A stretch of 64,000 nt of DNA. Source: an uncultured Bacteroidia bacterium. GTDB lineage: Bacteria; Bacteroidota; Bacteroidia; Bacteroidales; ML635J-15. A program made the translations under genes and the position numbers. Below the pieces are notes generated by a model, which was given only the letters and a program-made list of their open reading frames with translations, was not told where the DNA came from and searched no databases. The stretch is from assembly GCA_902776565.1 (NCBI GenBank), contig CACYQN010000021.1, positions 1 through 64,000 on the forward strand, written 5' to 3'. Below, one piece after another: positions 52,916 through 62,385 of this stretch. Numbering within the stretch: the first letter of the stretch is position 1; each line of letters begins with the position of its first letter.

Positions 52916-55594
52916 ATGAAGTACAAAATAATAGCCTTATCCCTTGTGTTATTGGGAGTTGTGACGATGATACTGGTGTCGTGCAGCAATGAAAAATCGG
53001 CTGTGTCCGACGTCTATGATGTGATTCCCGACAACTCGTCGTTGATAATAAGTACTTCCGACATCGATTCCGTGTCGTCGCTTGTGTCAAAAGACAATGC
53101 CTTGGTTGCTATGCTGTATTCGCAGAAGTCGGAACTTGGAATGCCTATTTGCCGTGTTGTGGATAGCCTTCGCGACATTGATATGTTTGCAGGTCATCTT
53201 ATGCAGGACGCTGTGGTGGCTGTAAGGAAGGACGGTAACAGCGGACTTTGCCAGCTGTATGTGTGCAAGACCGATGCTGTTGATGAAAATTCGTTGGCAG
53301 GTCTGGTCGATACGTTGAAGCATAAGGGTTTGGAGTCGCGCATATTCAACGAAATAGAAATTCTGAAATGCAGGCTTGCCAATTCAAATTCGTCAGTTTT
53401 TGTAAGTTTTGCTAATGGGCTGGCTTTGTTCTCGTCATCTTCGCGGTATATGGAAGATGCTTTGCAGTGCTTGTCGGGAAATGGCAAGCGCCTGAAGGAT
53501 GATGCTTGTTTTGCAAAGGCATTTTCGGCATCGGGCAAGAACGAACTTGCAAATGTATTCGTCAACACAAGGCGGTTTTCCGATATTTTTTCCAGCGAAC
53601 TGTTCGACGACAATGCTTTGGTTCGCAATTTCAGGTCAATTGACGGATGGCTCACGTTGGATATGCTCAGCGGAAGCCCTGTTTCGTTCAATGGTTTCCA
53701 ATATGCCGAATCTGATTCATCAAGTTTTCTGTCGTTTGTTAAATCGCAGCCGGCAATCGAGTTCAATGCCTTTTCGGTGATTCCCGAAAGGTCGTCGGCG
53801 TATATGCTGGTGTCGTTTGCCGATGCGCAGGGTTACGACAATGCCTTGTCGGAATATATGGAATCAACTGGAAAACTGGCGGAACGCAATAGGAAGGTTG
53901 CCGACATGAACAAGGCTTTTGGCTTCGATGCGAAGGCTAAGTTCTATTCGATTGTAAAGCGTGAGTTTGCCTACATTGTGTGCGACAACGATGCAAATCA
54001 GGAAAGGGGTGTTTATGTTGCCTGCGGACTGCATTCGCAGTCGGCGGCAGAACTGGAACTTAGGAATATGGTTCCTGACGAAAACATACGCAGCCTTGGC
54101 GATGGCGCAGTTACAGTATTTTCGTTGCCATACGACGATATTCCCGCAGCCTTGTTCGGCGATATGTTTGCCAACTGCCGTGGAAACTATGTGTTCTTCA
54201 TTGGCAACTTTATGGTTTTTGCAAATTCAATGGACGACATCAAGGCTCTGGTTCGCGACGTTTCGCTTAACAATACCATGAAGGCAAGCATTTCGCACAG
54301 GGAATTCCTTGGCAAGTTCTCTACGACTTCGACCATGTTCCTTTATTACAACTTCCCGTGTGGAACCGAAATGCTGAAGCGCGTATTGTCGAGGCAGTAT
54401 TCGTCCGACATTGATGCGAAACGTAGTGCAATAGGTAACAACGGCGTGTGCGGGGTTCAGTTCAAGTGTATGGACGGACTGGTATTCTGCAACTTGTCGT
54501 TTGGCGAACTCGATAGCAAGCACATTGCAGAATCGGAAATTATATGGGAGACAAACATCGGTGCGGCTGTGGCAATGAAGCCGTGCTTTGTGAAGAATCA
54601 CGATACAGGTGAGAATGAAATTCTGGTGCAGGACAAGAATAATATGCTCTATCTGCTCGATGCTTCGGGAAAGGAAGTATGGCACGTGCTGATTGATGCC
54701 CCGATTAGAAGCCAGATTTATCAGGTGGATGCATACAAGAATGGTAAGCTGCAGTATCTGTTCTCTACAGCCGACAAGATTTATCTTGTTGACAGGCTTG
54801 GAAATTTCGTTGACAGGTATCCGCTTGTGCTTCGCGCCGAGACTACAGTTCCGATTTCCGTCTTCGACTACGATGGCAATCACAACTACAGGATTTTTGC
54901 CGCCTGCAACGACAATAAGGTTTATGTATATGATATTTCGGGCAATCTGCTCAAGGGCTGGGATTTCGCAGGGACAGAAAACCTTGTGAATTCGGAAATA
55001 TCACATTATTCAATTTCGTCGGAGGACTTTATTGTGTTCCACGATAGCTACAAGGTTTATTTTGTCGCCCGCAACGGAAGCGAGAAGTTGAAGTTCCTTA
55101 CTGGCTTCAAGTTCTCCGACAATGCAATATACTGCGATGTCAGCGGAACTCCAAAGTTTGTCACTACCGATGAGAACGGAATGGTTAGACGTTTCTTCAA
55201 GGACAATAGGCAGGATTCGATAAGTCTGGGCGAATTCTCCAGCAAGCATCATTTTGCAATGAAGGATATTGATATGGACGGCAAGGCCGACTACATATTT
55301 GTCGATTCGGCACGTCTTTCGGTGTATGGAAACAACGGCAAGTTGCTGTTCGACTATGGCTTCGACACCGATGTTTCGGCTCCGACATTCTACAGGTTTG
55401 GCGGACAAACGCGAATCGGTCTTGTTTCAGCCGACGGACAGTTGTATTTGTTCAATACCAACGGAACGCTTCACGAGGATTTCCCGCTGAGTGGAGAGGT
55501 GCCGTTTAGCATCTGCGAGTCGGAAGGTGGTAATTATTCCCTTGTTACAGGAACTGGCAAGGGTCGTATTGTAAATTATAGGATAACAAAATAA
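52916..55594 (+). CDS. Lipoprotein: DUF3352-like N-terminus, beta-propeller C-terminus
   Basis: About 892 residues. Lipobox at I-L-V-S-C-S (Cys ~20). Residues ~30-500 resemble DUF3352-type proteins (D-V-I-P-D-N-S-S-L-I-I near the start, S-S-S-R-Y-M-E-D-A). Residues ~545-890 contain PQQ/FG-GAP-like strands (N-M-L-Y-L-L-D-A-S-G-K-E-V-W, D-M-D-G-K-A-D-Y-I-F). An envelope protein of unknown function. An in-frame ATG lies 12 nt upstream at 52904. It is followed at 7 nt by another lipoprotein gene. Confidence 0.75.
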   Translation: MKYKIIALSLVLLGVVTMILVSCSNEKSAVSDVYDVIPDNSSLIISTSDIDSVSSLVSKDNALVAMLYSQKSELGMPICRVVDSLRDIDMFAGHLMQDAVVAVRKDGNSGLCQLYVCKTDAVDENSLAGLVDTLKHKGLESRIFNEIEILKCRLANSNSSVFVSFANGLALFSSSSRYMEDALQCLSGNGKRLKDDACFAKAFSASGKNELANVFVNTRRFSDIFSSELFDDNALVRNFRSIDGWLTLDMLSGSPVSFNGFQYAESDSSSFLSFVKSQPAIEFNAFSVIPERSSAYMLVSFADAQGYDNALSEYMESTGKLAERNRKVADMNKAFGFDAKAKFYSIVKREFAYIVCDNDANQERGVYVACGLHSQSAAELELRNMVPDENIRSLGDGAVTVFSLPYDDIPAALFGDMFANCRGNYVFFIGNFMVFANSMDDIKALVRDVSLNNTMKASISHREFLGKFSTTSTMFLYYNFPCGTEMLKRVLSRQYSSDIDAKRSAIGNNGVCGVQFKCMDGLVFCNLSFGELDSKHIAESEIIWETNIGAAVAMKPCFVKNHDTGENEILVQDKNNMLYLLDASGKEVWHVLIDAPIRSQIYQVDAYKNGKLQYLFSTADKIYLVDRLGNFVDRYPLVLRAETTVPISVFDYDGNHNYRIFAACNDNKVYVYDISGNLLKGWDFAGTENLVNSEISHYSISSEDFIVFHDSYKVYFVARNGSEKLKFLTGFKFSDNAIYCDVSGTPKFVTTDENGMVRRFFKDNRQDSISLGEFSSKHHFAMKDIDMDGKADYIFVDSARLSVYGNNGKLLFDYGFDTDVSAPTFYRFGGQTRIGLVSADGQLYLFNTNGTLHEDFPLSGEVPFSICESEGGNYSLVTGTGKGRIVNYRITK

Positions 55595-55601
55595 ATTCGT
55601 T

Positions 55602-57308
55602 ATGAGAAAAGTTATAAGATTATTGGTTTTGGCAATCATTGCAACCACATGCATATTGTCGGCATGTACGAAGGACAATTTCGACATGGACAGGTTAAGT
55701 GGCGAGGTGGTATATGATGGCAGTTATGCAATTCCGTTGGTGTATAGCGACTTGTCGTTGCTCGAGGTAATGGGCTTATTGAACGATACTGTGGAATTGC
55801 GCGAAAACGACGGCGGCTTTTTGTCGTTGTTCTATAATGCCGAGGTTGAAACAAAAATGGTACAGGACCTTCTTAACCTTGGAGACGTGTCGTATTCAAA
55901 GACGATTTCTATTGCCGACTTTGCTTCGCGTGGTACGCGCGACAATTCATTGTCGTATAATGGCGAGGAGAAGATTTCGTTTACCTTGAAGAACGAGGGC
56001 GTTACAACCGATGAGGCAGAAATCGATTCTCTGGTATTGAATTCGGGTATTTTCGAGTATGAGTTGAGTTCCACTTTTGGTCAGAACTTGAGTGTGTCGG
56101 TGGAATTCCCTTCGATAACAAAGAATGGCCAGCCGTTGAGGGATTCGTTTACTTTGAATGCCCAAAATACAACTGCTTCCAGAACAGTTACGATAGAAGG
56201 CTATAATATCGACTTTACAACGACAAGCAAGCATTTCAACGAGATTCCTATTAAATACAATGTATCGCTGTCGTATGGAGGCGCTATTCCTCCTGCAAGC
56301 GGTGCTTTGTCGGTGAATGTCAGGATAGGTAATTTCAGGTACAAGTCGATACATGGCTATTTTGGAAAGAACAGTTTGCTTTTGCAGAGCGATACGATTG
56401 AAGTGAAGCTGTTCAGGGAAAAACAGAAATACCATATCGACGATTTCTATTTCAACGACCCGAAGATAAAGGTACATTACTGGAATTCGTACGGTGTGCC
56501 GTCAAGGTTCTATTTCCAGCAGTTCGACACCTATATGAAGAAGTTGGATGTCGTGTATGATGTTGCAACTCAGAATCCCGATTTCCCAATGTCTGCACTT
56601 AATCCGTATGATGTGGCTCATTCTTCAACTCCGGGCGTATATGCCGAGGATTCAATTTTTATTGACAGGAATAATTCCAATCTTGACGATATTGTACCTA
56701 ATAGGCCAACATGGTTCCATTTCTGTGCAGTTGCCGAGACAAATCCTGATAATCCCTCACATGAAAGGAATTTCATAAGCGAAGATTCAAAGCTGAAGGC
56801 CAGGGTGAGCGTCGAGTTCCCGTTGTGGGGTCGTGTCGGTCAGTTCTATTACAATGATACTGTGGATGTTGATGTCAGTTCGATTGTCGGAAACAACTAT
56901 GTCGAGAGGATGGCTGTGCTGATAAATACCGACAATGGTCTGCCAGTAGATTCGCGTATTCAGTTCTATGTTGCCGACGAGAATTACAACGTGATGGATT
57001 CGCTTGTGAAGGATACGGATGCTGGTTTCCTTACTGCGGCTCCGCTCGATGCAAACGGACGTGTTGCTTCACGCATATCGACACAGACAAAGATTGAGCT
57101 CACAAGGGAGCAGGTTGACAAGATGTCCGACTGCAAGCATATCTTGATAAGGATTTTCGCTAATACGGAAGGTGCCTACGAGGCAAAGACAATGAAGATT
57201 TACCCCGAATATGGAATAAAGTTCAATGTAGGTCTCGAGGTCGATTTTGATGTGGAAGGAAACATCAATTCTGGTGTGAACAAGAAGGTTGTAGCAACTG
57301 GAAAATAA
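55602..57308 (+). CDS. Lipoprotein of unknown function
   Basis: A 568-residue protein with a lipobox (I-L-S-A-C-T, Cys ~22) and a beta-rich body without motifs I know. Acidic, with many Asp/Ser. The order lipoprotein, DUF5723 protein, with 13 nt between the genes, suggests a complex in the outer membrane. Its function is unknown. Confidence 0.75.
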   Translation: MRKVIRLLVLAIIATTCILSACTKDNFDMDRLSGEVVYDGSYAIPLVYSDLSLLEVMGLLNDTVELRENDGGFLSLFYNAEVETKMVQDLLNLGDVSYSKTISIADFASRGTRDNSLSYNGEEKISFTLKNEGVTTDEAEIDSLVLNSGIFEYELSSTFGQNLSVSVEFPSITKNGQPLRDSFTLNAQNTTASRTVTIEGYNIDFTTTSKHFNEIPIKYNVSLSYGGAIPPASGALSVNVRIGNFRYKSIHGYFGKNSLLLQSDTIEVKLFREKQKYHIDDFYFNDPKIKVHYWNSYGVPSRFYFQQFDTYMKKLDVVYDVATQNPDFPMSALNPYDVAHSSTPGVYAEDSIFIDRNNSNLDDIVPNRPTWFHFCAVAETNPDNPSHERNFISEDSKLKARVSVEFPLWGRVGQFYYNDTVDVDVSSIVGNNYVERMAVLINTDNGLPVDSRIQFYVADENYNVMDSLVKDTDAGFLTAAPLDANGRVASRISTQTKIELTREQVDKMSDCKHILIRIFANTEGAYEAKTMKIYPEYGIKFNVGLEVDFDVEGNINSGVNKKVVATGK

Positions 57309-57321
57309 TGGAGGATAGGTT

Positions 57322-58773
57322 ATGAGAACAAGAAGAACAATAATTTTTGCCTTGGTTATGATGATTTCAGTTGCGGCTATGTCGCAGCAGGCCAATACGC
57401 TTTATTACATGAACCGCGTCTTCCAGTCGCAGACTGTAAACGTTTCCGCAATACCTGATAACAAGATACAGATAGGTGGTCTGATTGTACCTGTATTCGG
57501 GCAGGTTCCGCCTCCGATGTATTTCAATTATGGAAACAATTCGTTCAACTATAATCACATTTTGCACTATGGCGCAGGCGACATGAAGGACAGCCTCGTT
57601 ATCGATTTGCCTTTGCTTATGAAAAAGGCGAAGAATACGATTGCAATACGTAACGAATTAAGATGGGACTACCTCAACTTTTCTTTCAGGTCGAAGTCGA
57701 ACGCCACTTTCTCGGTTTCTATTGCCGACAGGCTTATGTTCGGCACTACTATTCCGCGCGATATGCTCGACTTTGTCATAAATGGTAATGCTCCATATAT
57801 GTACGAGGGAAAGATGCACGACTTCTCAAAGTTGTCGTTCTCGGCCAATGGTTTCCACGAAGTCGGTTTGGGATTTGCAACCACCTTTGCATCAAAGTTT
57901 TCTGTAGGTGCAAGGATGAAACTTCTGTTTGGTATGTTTGATGTCAGTTCAAAGGTTAGCAGGTTGAGCGTAACCACCGACCCCGAAACGTTCTTCATTA
58001 CTGCCGATGCCGATTTTCAGCTCCGCAAGTCGATGCCTTTCGTTGAAATTACCGACACAGGCATAAACAAAGATTTTTCCAGCAAGTCATTCTTGAAGAT
58101 GCTATCTACGTTCGGTAATCCCGGTGTTGCCGTTGACCTTGGTTTGACATACAATATCACCGATAATATGTCGGTATCGGTATCGGCAACCGACATTGGC
58201 TTTATCAACTGGATGCAAGATTCGCAGGTGGCTTCTGCCAATGGCGAAACCATTATCGAAGGTGCGGAAATAGGTCTCTCGAAGGATGAGAACGGAAAGC
58301 TCCAGTATTCTTTGGTAAACATGCCCCAGAAGGATAGCATCGGGCAGTATATACTCGATACTGTGGTCGAATTGTTTGACATGGGCATAAAGGACAAGAA
58401 GTACATTGGCTGGTTGCCTTCGAATTTGTATGTCGATTTTTCGTACCGCCTGCACGAAAAACTTAGCTTGGGACTTTTGTACCGTGGTGAGTTTTATAGG
58501 AGGACTTACATTCAGGCAGTTACGCTTTCTGCTAATTCCAATATAAACCACTGGCTATCTCTGCATGCAAGCTGGTCGTTTATAGATAACACAGTTGCCA
58601 ATTTGGGATTCGGATTTTCGGCACGACTTGGTTTTATCACTTGGTATATGGTAACCGACAATGTGCTGGCATTTGTTTTCCCGCAGAAAGCAAAGACTAT
58701 AAACCTGCACATGGGTTGCAACCTTACATTTGGTCATCCAAAGAAAAAATCAAGAACAGCTGCTAAACTGTAG
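57322..58773 (+). CDS. DUF5723-type outer-membrane beta-barrel protein
   Basis: A 483-residue protein with a signal peptide (to M-S-Q-Q) and alternating amphipathic strands. The N-terminal T-L-Y-Y-M-N-R-V-F-Q-S-Q and Q-P/I-G-G-L features, G-L-G-F-A-T-T-F, S-V-S-A-T-D-I-G-F-I-N-W and S-F-I-D-N-T fit the DUF5723 family common in Bacteroidota. Function unknown; it probably sits in the outer membrane with the preceding lipoprotein. Confidence 0.8.
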   Translation: MRTRRTIIFALVMMISVAAMSQQANTLYYMNRVFQSQTVNVSAIPDNKIQIGGLIVPVFGQVPPPMYFNYGNNSFNYNHILHYGAGDMKDSLVIDLPLLMKKAKNTIAIRNELRWDYLNFSFRSKSNATFSVSIADRLMFGTTIPRDMLDFVINGNAPYMYEGKMHDFSKLSFSANGFHEVGLGFATTFASKFSVGARMKLLFGMFDVSSKVSRLSVTTDPETFFITADADFQLRKSMPFVEITDTGINKDFSSKSFLKMLSTFGNPGVAVDLGLTYNITDNMSVSVSATDIGFINWMQDSQVASANGETIIEGAEIGLSKDENGKLQYSLVNMPQKDSIGQYILDTVVELFDMGIKDKKYIGWLPSNLYVDFSYRLHEKLSLGLLYRGEFYRRTYIQAVTLSANSNINHWLSLHASWSFIDNTVANLGFGFSARLGFITWYMVTDNVLAFVFPQKAKTINLHMGCNLTFGHPKKKSRTAAKL

Positions 58774-58776
58774 AAA

Positions 58777-60345
58777 ATGCGGAAGCGCATCCATAGCACG
58801 ATATATTTTGTCGGCTTGCTGCTGATAGCTTTCTTTATGCCGCTGTCGATGTTTGTTACCAATGCATCAATCCTGTTAATTGTTGCAAATTGGTTTGTAG
58901 AAGGCAGATATCCCGCAAAATGGGAGCGCATAAAGGAGAACAAGGGCATTCTGGTGTTCTGTGTTATATTTCTTACGCATCTGCTATGGCTTGTAAATAC
59001 TTCCAACTTCGATTATGCGCTCAGCGACTTGAGAATAAAGTTACCGCTTCTGGCGTTGCCAATAGTCATCGGCACTTCTGAGGCTCTCTCGATGAAAAGG
59101 CTGAATACCATCCTGCTCGTTTTTGTGTCGGGTGTGTTTGTGGCTTCGGTGGCGGGCTTCTGTGCGAAGTTTTTTGACGATGGGACAAACTATCGCTCAT
59201 TGTCACTGTTTATTAGTCATATAAGGCTGTCGTTGATGATATGCCTTTCTGTTTTTGTGCTCGGCTACTTTGTCGTCAGGAAAATATTCTTTACGGGCTG
59301 GAAGGTTCTGATTGCTGTTCTTGTGGCGGTATTCCTTTTGTTCTTTATGGTAATGTTGCAGGCGTTGACTGGCTTTGTGTGCCTGTTTGTGACGCTTTTG
59401 CTCGTCCTCGTTGCTTTGGCTGTCAGGACTAAGCGGAAAAGAATAAGGGTGCTGGGCATAGTTTCCGCAGTGGCAGTCGTAGTTGTGGTTGGCGGTTTCA
59501 TGGCATACGTTGTGCACGATTTCTATAAGCCGACTGCCGAAAATCGGCAGCTTGAAACCACTGCGCAGGGGCATCCTTACGACAAGGTGGTTGACAATGG
59601 AATTATTGAGAACGGCAACGTCGTCAATATGAATATATGCAGGGAGGAACTTGAGTCCGCTTGGCCGCAGTTGAGTTCTATTCCGCTTGATAGCCTCGAT
59701 AGGCGAGGTCAGCATATATATGCTACGCTTATAAGGTATATGACTTCGCGCGGACTGACGAAGGATGCCGAAGGGCTTTCCTGTTTGTCCGATGACGACA
59801 TTGCTAATGTAGAGAATGGCGAGACCAATTACCGCTTTGCTCGTCGTGGTGGCATATTGAATCGTATGTATGTGATAATGTGGGAACTGGATGTGTATTC
59901 AAAGACCGGTGAGTCCAACGGGCATTCGTTTACTCAGCGCATCGAGTATATGAAGTATGGGTTCAGGCTGGCAAAACGTAATTTCCTTACGGGAACTGGC
60001 ATAGGTGATGTTAACGATGAGTATCTGTCCATTTACGAGAACGATGACTGCAGTCTTAACCCGGAATGGAGAAACCGTGCGCATAATCAGTTTCTGACAT
60101 TTCTTGTTGCTTTCGGAATATTTGGCTTCCTGATATGCTTGTTCGCTTGGTTCTATCCTGCATTTTCAAAGTGGAACTCGAATGGAAGCACCTATTATTT
60201 TATGGTGTTCTTTGTCATCGCAACGGTATCGATGTTTTCCGACGATACGCTTGAAACATCTACTGGTGCGGTGTTTGTGTCTTTCTTTTATGCCTTGTTG
60301 AGATGGGCTACAACTGCTAAACTTGAAAATAAAAATGGAGAATAA
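58777..60345 (+). CDS. O-antigen ligase / polymerase (Wzy_C) family membrane protein
   Basis: A 522-residue polytopic protein with about ten hydrophobic segments. The large periplasmic loop (~260-400) and the following motif H-N-Q-F-L-T-F-L with G-T-G-I-G-D match the Wzy_C/O-antigen ligase family. It would join or polymerise surface glycans. It starts 3 nt after the DUF5723 gene and overlaps the deaminase start by 11 nt. Confidence 0.82.
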   Translation: MRKRIHSTIYFVGLLLIAFFMPLSMFVTNASILLIVANWFVEGRYPAKWERIKENKGILVFCVIFLTHLLWLVNTSNFDYALSDLRIKLPLLALPIVIGTSEALSMKRLNTILLVFVSGVFVASVAGFCAKFFDDGTNYRSLSLFISHIRLSLMICLSVFVLGYFVVRKIFFTGWKVLIAVLVAVFLLFFMVMLQALTGFVCLFVTLLLVLVALAVRTKRKRIRVLGIVSAVAVVVVVGGFMAYVVHDFYKPTAENRQLETTAQGHPYDKVVDNGIIENGNVVNMNICREELESAWPQLSSIPLDSLDRRGQHIYATLIRYMTSRGLTKDAEGLSCLSDDDIANVENGETNYRFARRGGILNRMYVIMWELDVYSKTGESNGHSFTQRIEYMKYGFRLAKRNFLTGTGIGDVNDEYLSIYENDDCSLNPEWRNRAHNQFLTFLVAFGIFGFLICLFAWFYPAFSKWNSNGSTYYFMVFFVIATVSMFSDDTLETSTGAVFVSFFYALLRWATTAKLENKNGE

Positions 60346-60805
60346 TGAAAAATTTATGCGGCTTGCGATAGAAAAGTCGCTCGAAAGTGTTGACAATGGT
60401 GGAGGACCGTTTGGTGCGGTAGTTGTGAAGGATGGCGAGGTTGTGGCTGTTGCTTCCAATTCTGTTACTCTCGACAACGACCCTACTGCCCACGCCGAGG
60501 TGAATGCCATCCGTATGGCTTGCAAGAAACTTGGCACCTTTGACCTTTCTGGCTGTGAAATCTATGCCTCGTGCGAACCTTGTCCCATGTGCTTGGCTTC
60601 CATATACTGGGCTAGGATTGGTAAGTTGTATTATGCCAACACAAAGGTCGATGCGGACAAGATTGGGTTCAGCGACAGTTTTATATATGAGGAATTTGCA
60701 AAGCCTGAATCCGAGCGTTCCATCAAGGTTGTGAAGATGCTCAGGAACGAGGCTATCAAGGCGTTTGAAAACTGGGAAAAGAAAGAGGATAAGGTTGATT
60801 ATTAA
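60335..60805 (+). CDS. Nucleoside deaminase (guanine/tRNA-adenosine deaminase family)
   Basis: A 156-residue cytidine-deaminase-fold enzyme: T-A-H-A-E-V-N-A-I (His and catalytic Glu) and C-E-P-C-P-M-C (zinc Cys pair). The length and the C-terminal W-E-K-K tail fit guanine deaminases of Bacteroidota. A TadA-type role is less likely. The in-frame ATG at 60335 fits better than an upstream start. Confidence 0.88.
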   Translation: MENNEKFMRLAIEKSLESVDNGGGPFGAVVVKDGEVVAVASNSVTLDNDPTAHAEVNAIRMACKKLGTFDLSGCEIYASCEPCPMCLASIYWARIGKLYYANTKVDADKIGFSDSFIYEEFAKPESERSIKVVKMLRNEAIKAFENWEKKEDKVDY

Positions 60806-60865
60806 TTCATTGCAGGCAGTTGCTATATGTTAGCTATAGGTTGTGAAGTTTAGGATATGTAATTA

Positions 60866-62005
60866 TTAGTTCTTATTCAACCACATAGCAAAGAATCTAT
60901 CGTAAATGCTGTATTCTCCACGCTCAAAGGTTAGCAGGCCTTTGTCAATAAGTGCAGGAACTGCTGATTTTATTGAGTTTGCAGAAATTAATCCGTATTT
61001 CTTTACGAATTTCCCTGATGTTATGTTGGTCACCTTGCCTTCCTTGCCAATGGCTTTAAGTGTAAGTGCTTGTTTCTCTGGAAGTTGGTATAATAAATCC
61101 TCGTATATTGGCGATGATATATCAATTATATTGCAAACGGCAGCATCAATGTCGGATATTGTACAGGTATCACCATCTTTGGTATGTGCAAATAGTTCAT
61201 TCATAACACGTTGCATATAATACGTTATGCCGTCGAATTTGTCATAAATGGTTGATATGACATTCTTGTCGATGGCTTTTCCGCGGTTGCTGAAATGAGA
61301 TATGCAGAAATCTGTATATTTTTCAAGAGGCAATGGCTTGAGACCGTATAATGTAACACTTTGATAGAAAGGTCGAGCCGGTGATGTAAACATAGTTCCC
61401 ATCAGATGCTGCCGTGAACCTGAAAATACGAATTTTGCGTTGCTGCAATATTGTATATAGGTTCGTAGCGATGCTTCTATGCCATCATCGTTGTATTTGG
61501 TAATCTGCTGAAATTCGTCTATGGCTACGAGGCAAGGTTTGTCGGCGTTTTGAAGGTAGGAGAATATTTCATCCAGAGTTGCTGAAGGTGATTCTATATC
61601 GCCTACGCTCATAGTCCACGATGGCATACCGTTCATGTCGAAACTTATGCCTTGTTTTACAGATGATAGTGCTGAAATGAACCTTTCCCACGATTTTCTG
61701 CCTTTTGACTTTAGTGTTTCAAGAATGGTTGAGCCCAATTTACTGACTAGTTCCGAAACCGACTTGGTCGAGTATATGTCGATAATGAAAGTGTAGTAAT
61801 TGCTTGCAATTTCTGGTTGGCAGAAACAATGGCGCAGCAAGTCGGTTTTACCGTAACGGCGTGGAGATACTAGAGCTACATTGTTGCCGTTGCGTAATAA
61901 TCCAATTATGTCTGCTGTTTCTTTTTCTCTGTCACAAAAGTACTCAGCTCCGACATATCCTGTCGTAACAAACGGATTGTCAATTGTTACACTTTTTTTG
62001 ACCAT
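60866..62005 (-). CDS. Stand-alone AAA ATPase (ATPase_2-like), copy D
   Basis: About 379 residues. N-P-F-V-T-T-G-Y, Y-F-C-D-R-E-K-E, Walker A V-S-P-R-R-Y-G-K-T-D (~45-54), Walker B C-L-V-A-I-D-E-F-Q-Q, sensor F-V-F-S-G-S-R, then a winged-helix C-terminus ending Y-S-I-Y-D-R-F-F-A-M-W. A clear paralogue of copy A at 26862. Role unknown. The ATG at 62003-62005 is preferred over an upstream TTG at 62032. Confidence 0.85.
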   Translation of the reverse strand: MVKKSVTIDNPFVTTGYVGAEYFCDREKETADIIGLLRNGNNVALVSPRRYGKTDLLRHCFCQPEIASNYYTFIIDIYSTKSVSELVSKLGSTILETLKSKGRKSWERFISALSSVKQGISFDMNGMPSWTMSVGDIESPSATLDEIFSYLQNADKPCLVAIDEFQQITKYNDDGIEASLRTYIQYCSNAKFVFSGSRQHLMGTMFTSPARPFYQSVTLYGLKPLPLEKYTDFCISHFSNRGKAIDKNVISTIYDKFDGITYYMQRVMNELFAHTKDGDTCTISDIDAAVCNIIDISSPIYEDLLYQLPEKQALTLKAIGKEGKVTNITSGKFVKKYGLISANSIKSAVPALIDKGLLTFERGEYSIYDRFFAMWLNKN

Positions 62006-62029
62006 ACTGATTGTATTTTTATTACAACA

Positions 62030-62037
62030 CAAAATTA
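62030..62037 (-). promoter_or_regulatory. -7 box TAATTTTG of ATPase copy D
   Basis: TAnnTTTG on the minus strand, 24 nt before the ATG. The paired 14-bp repeats begin 10 nt upstream and would cover the -33 region. Confidence 0.6.
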
Positions 62038-62046
62038 ATATTTTTC

Positions 62047-62074
62047 CATAAAATGGAAATCATAAAATGGAAAA
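62047..62074 (-). repeat. Two 14-bp direct repeats at the ATPase D promoter
   Basis: CATAAAATGGAAAT and CATAAAATGGAAAA abut, period 14 bp. With the preceding TTTTTCCAT they also form an inverted TTTCCAT/ATGGAAA pair. Sequence unrelated to the 14-bp pair at ATPase A, but the same layout. Confidence 0.65.
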
Positions 62075-62176
62075 ATGTGTTATGCGTTGATTAACAGCTT
62101 CTGGCAAAGAGGCTTGCAAATAACAATGGAAAATATATAGTATTGAGTCATTTAATGTTTTTATTCTAATCCACTA

Positions 62177-62339
62177 CGTCATTCCGCAAGACTGAACGAA
62201 CAGCATAAGGTACATTGCTTGTGAGTTCGTTTATGCGGAATCTCATAGGGAAACGTTTTTAGGAGGAGATTCCGCACAGTTGAACAATATTACGCTCCCC
62301 GTTCCGTATCGCGTTATTGTTCTAACTTGCGGAATGACA
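62177..62339. mobile_element. MITE-like element, copy 2
   Basis: Ends CGTCATTCCGCAAG and CTTGCGGAATGAC form terminal inverted repeats. Interior shared with 4119-4311 (GAACAGCATAAGGTAC, TACGCTCCCCGTTCCGTATCGCG). A second internal inverted pair TGCGGAATCTC / GAGATTCCGCA is specific to this copy. The other DNA between 62075 and 62385 shows no gene. Confidence 0.7.
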
Positions 62340-62385
62340 ATTAGGGGTGCTATTTTTAGTCAACATATATATAGTTTCACAACCA

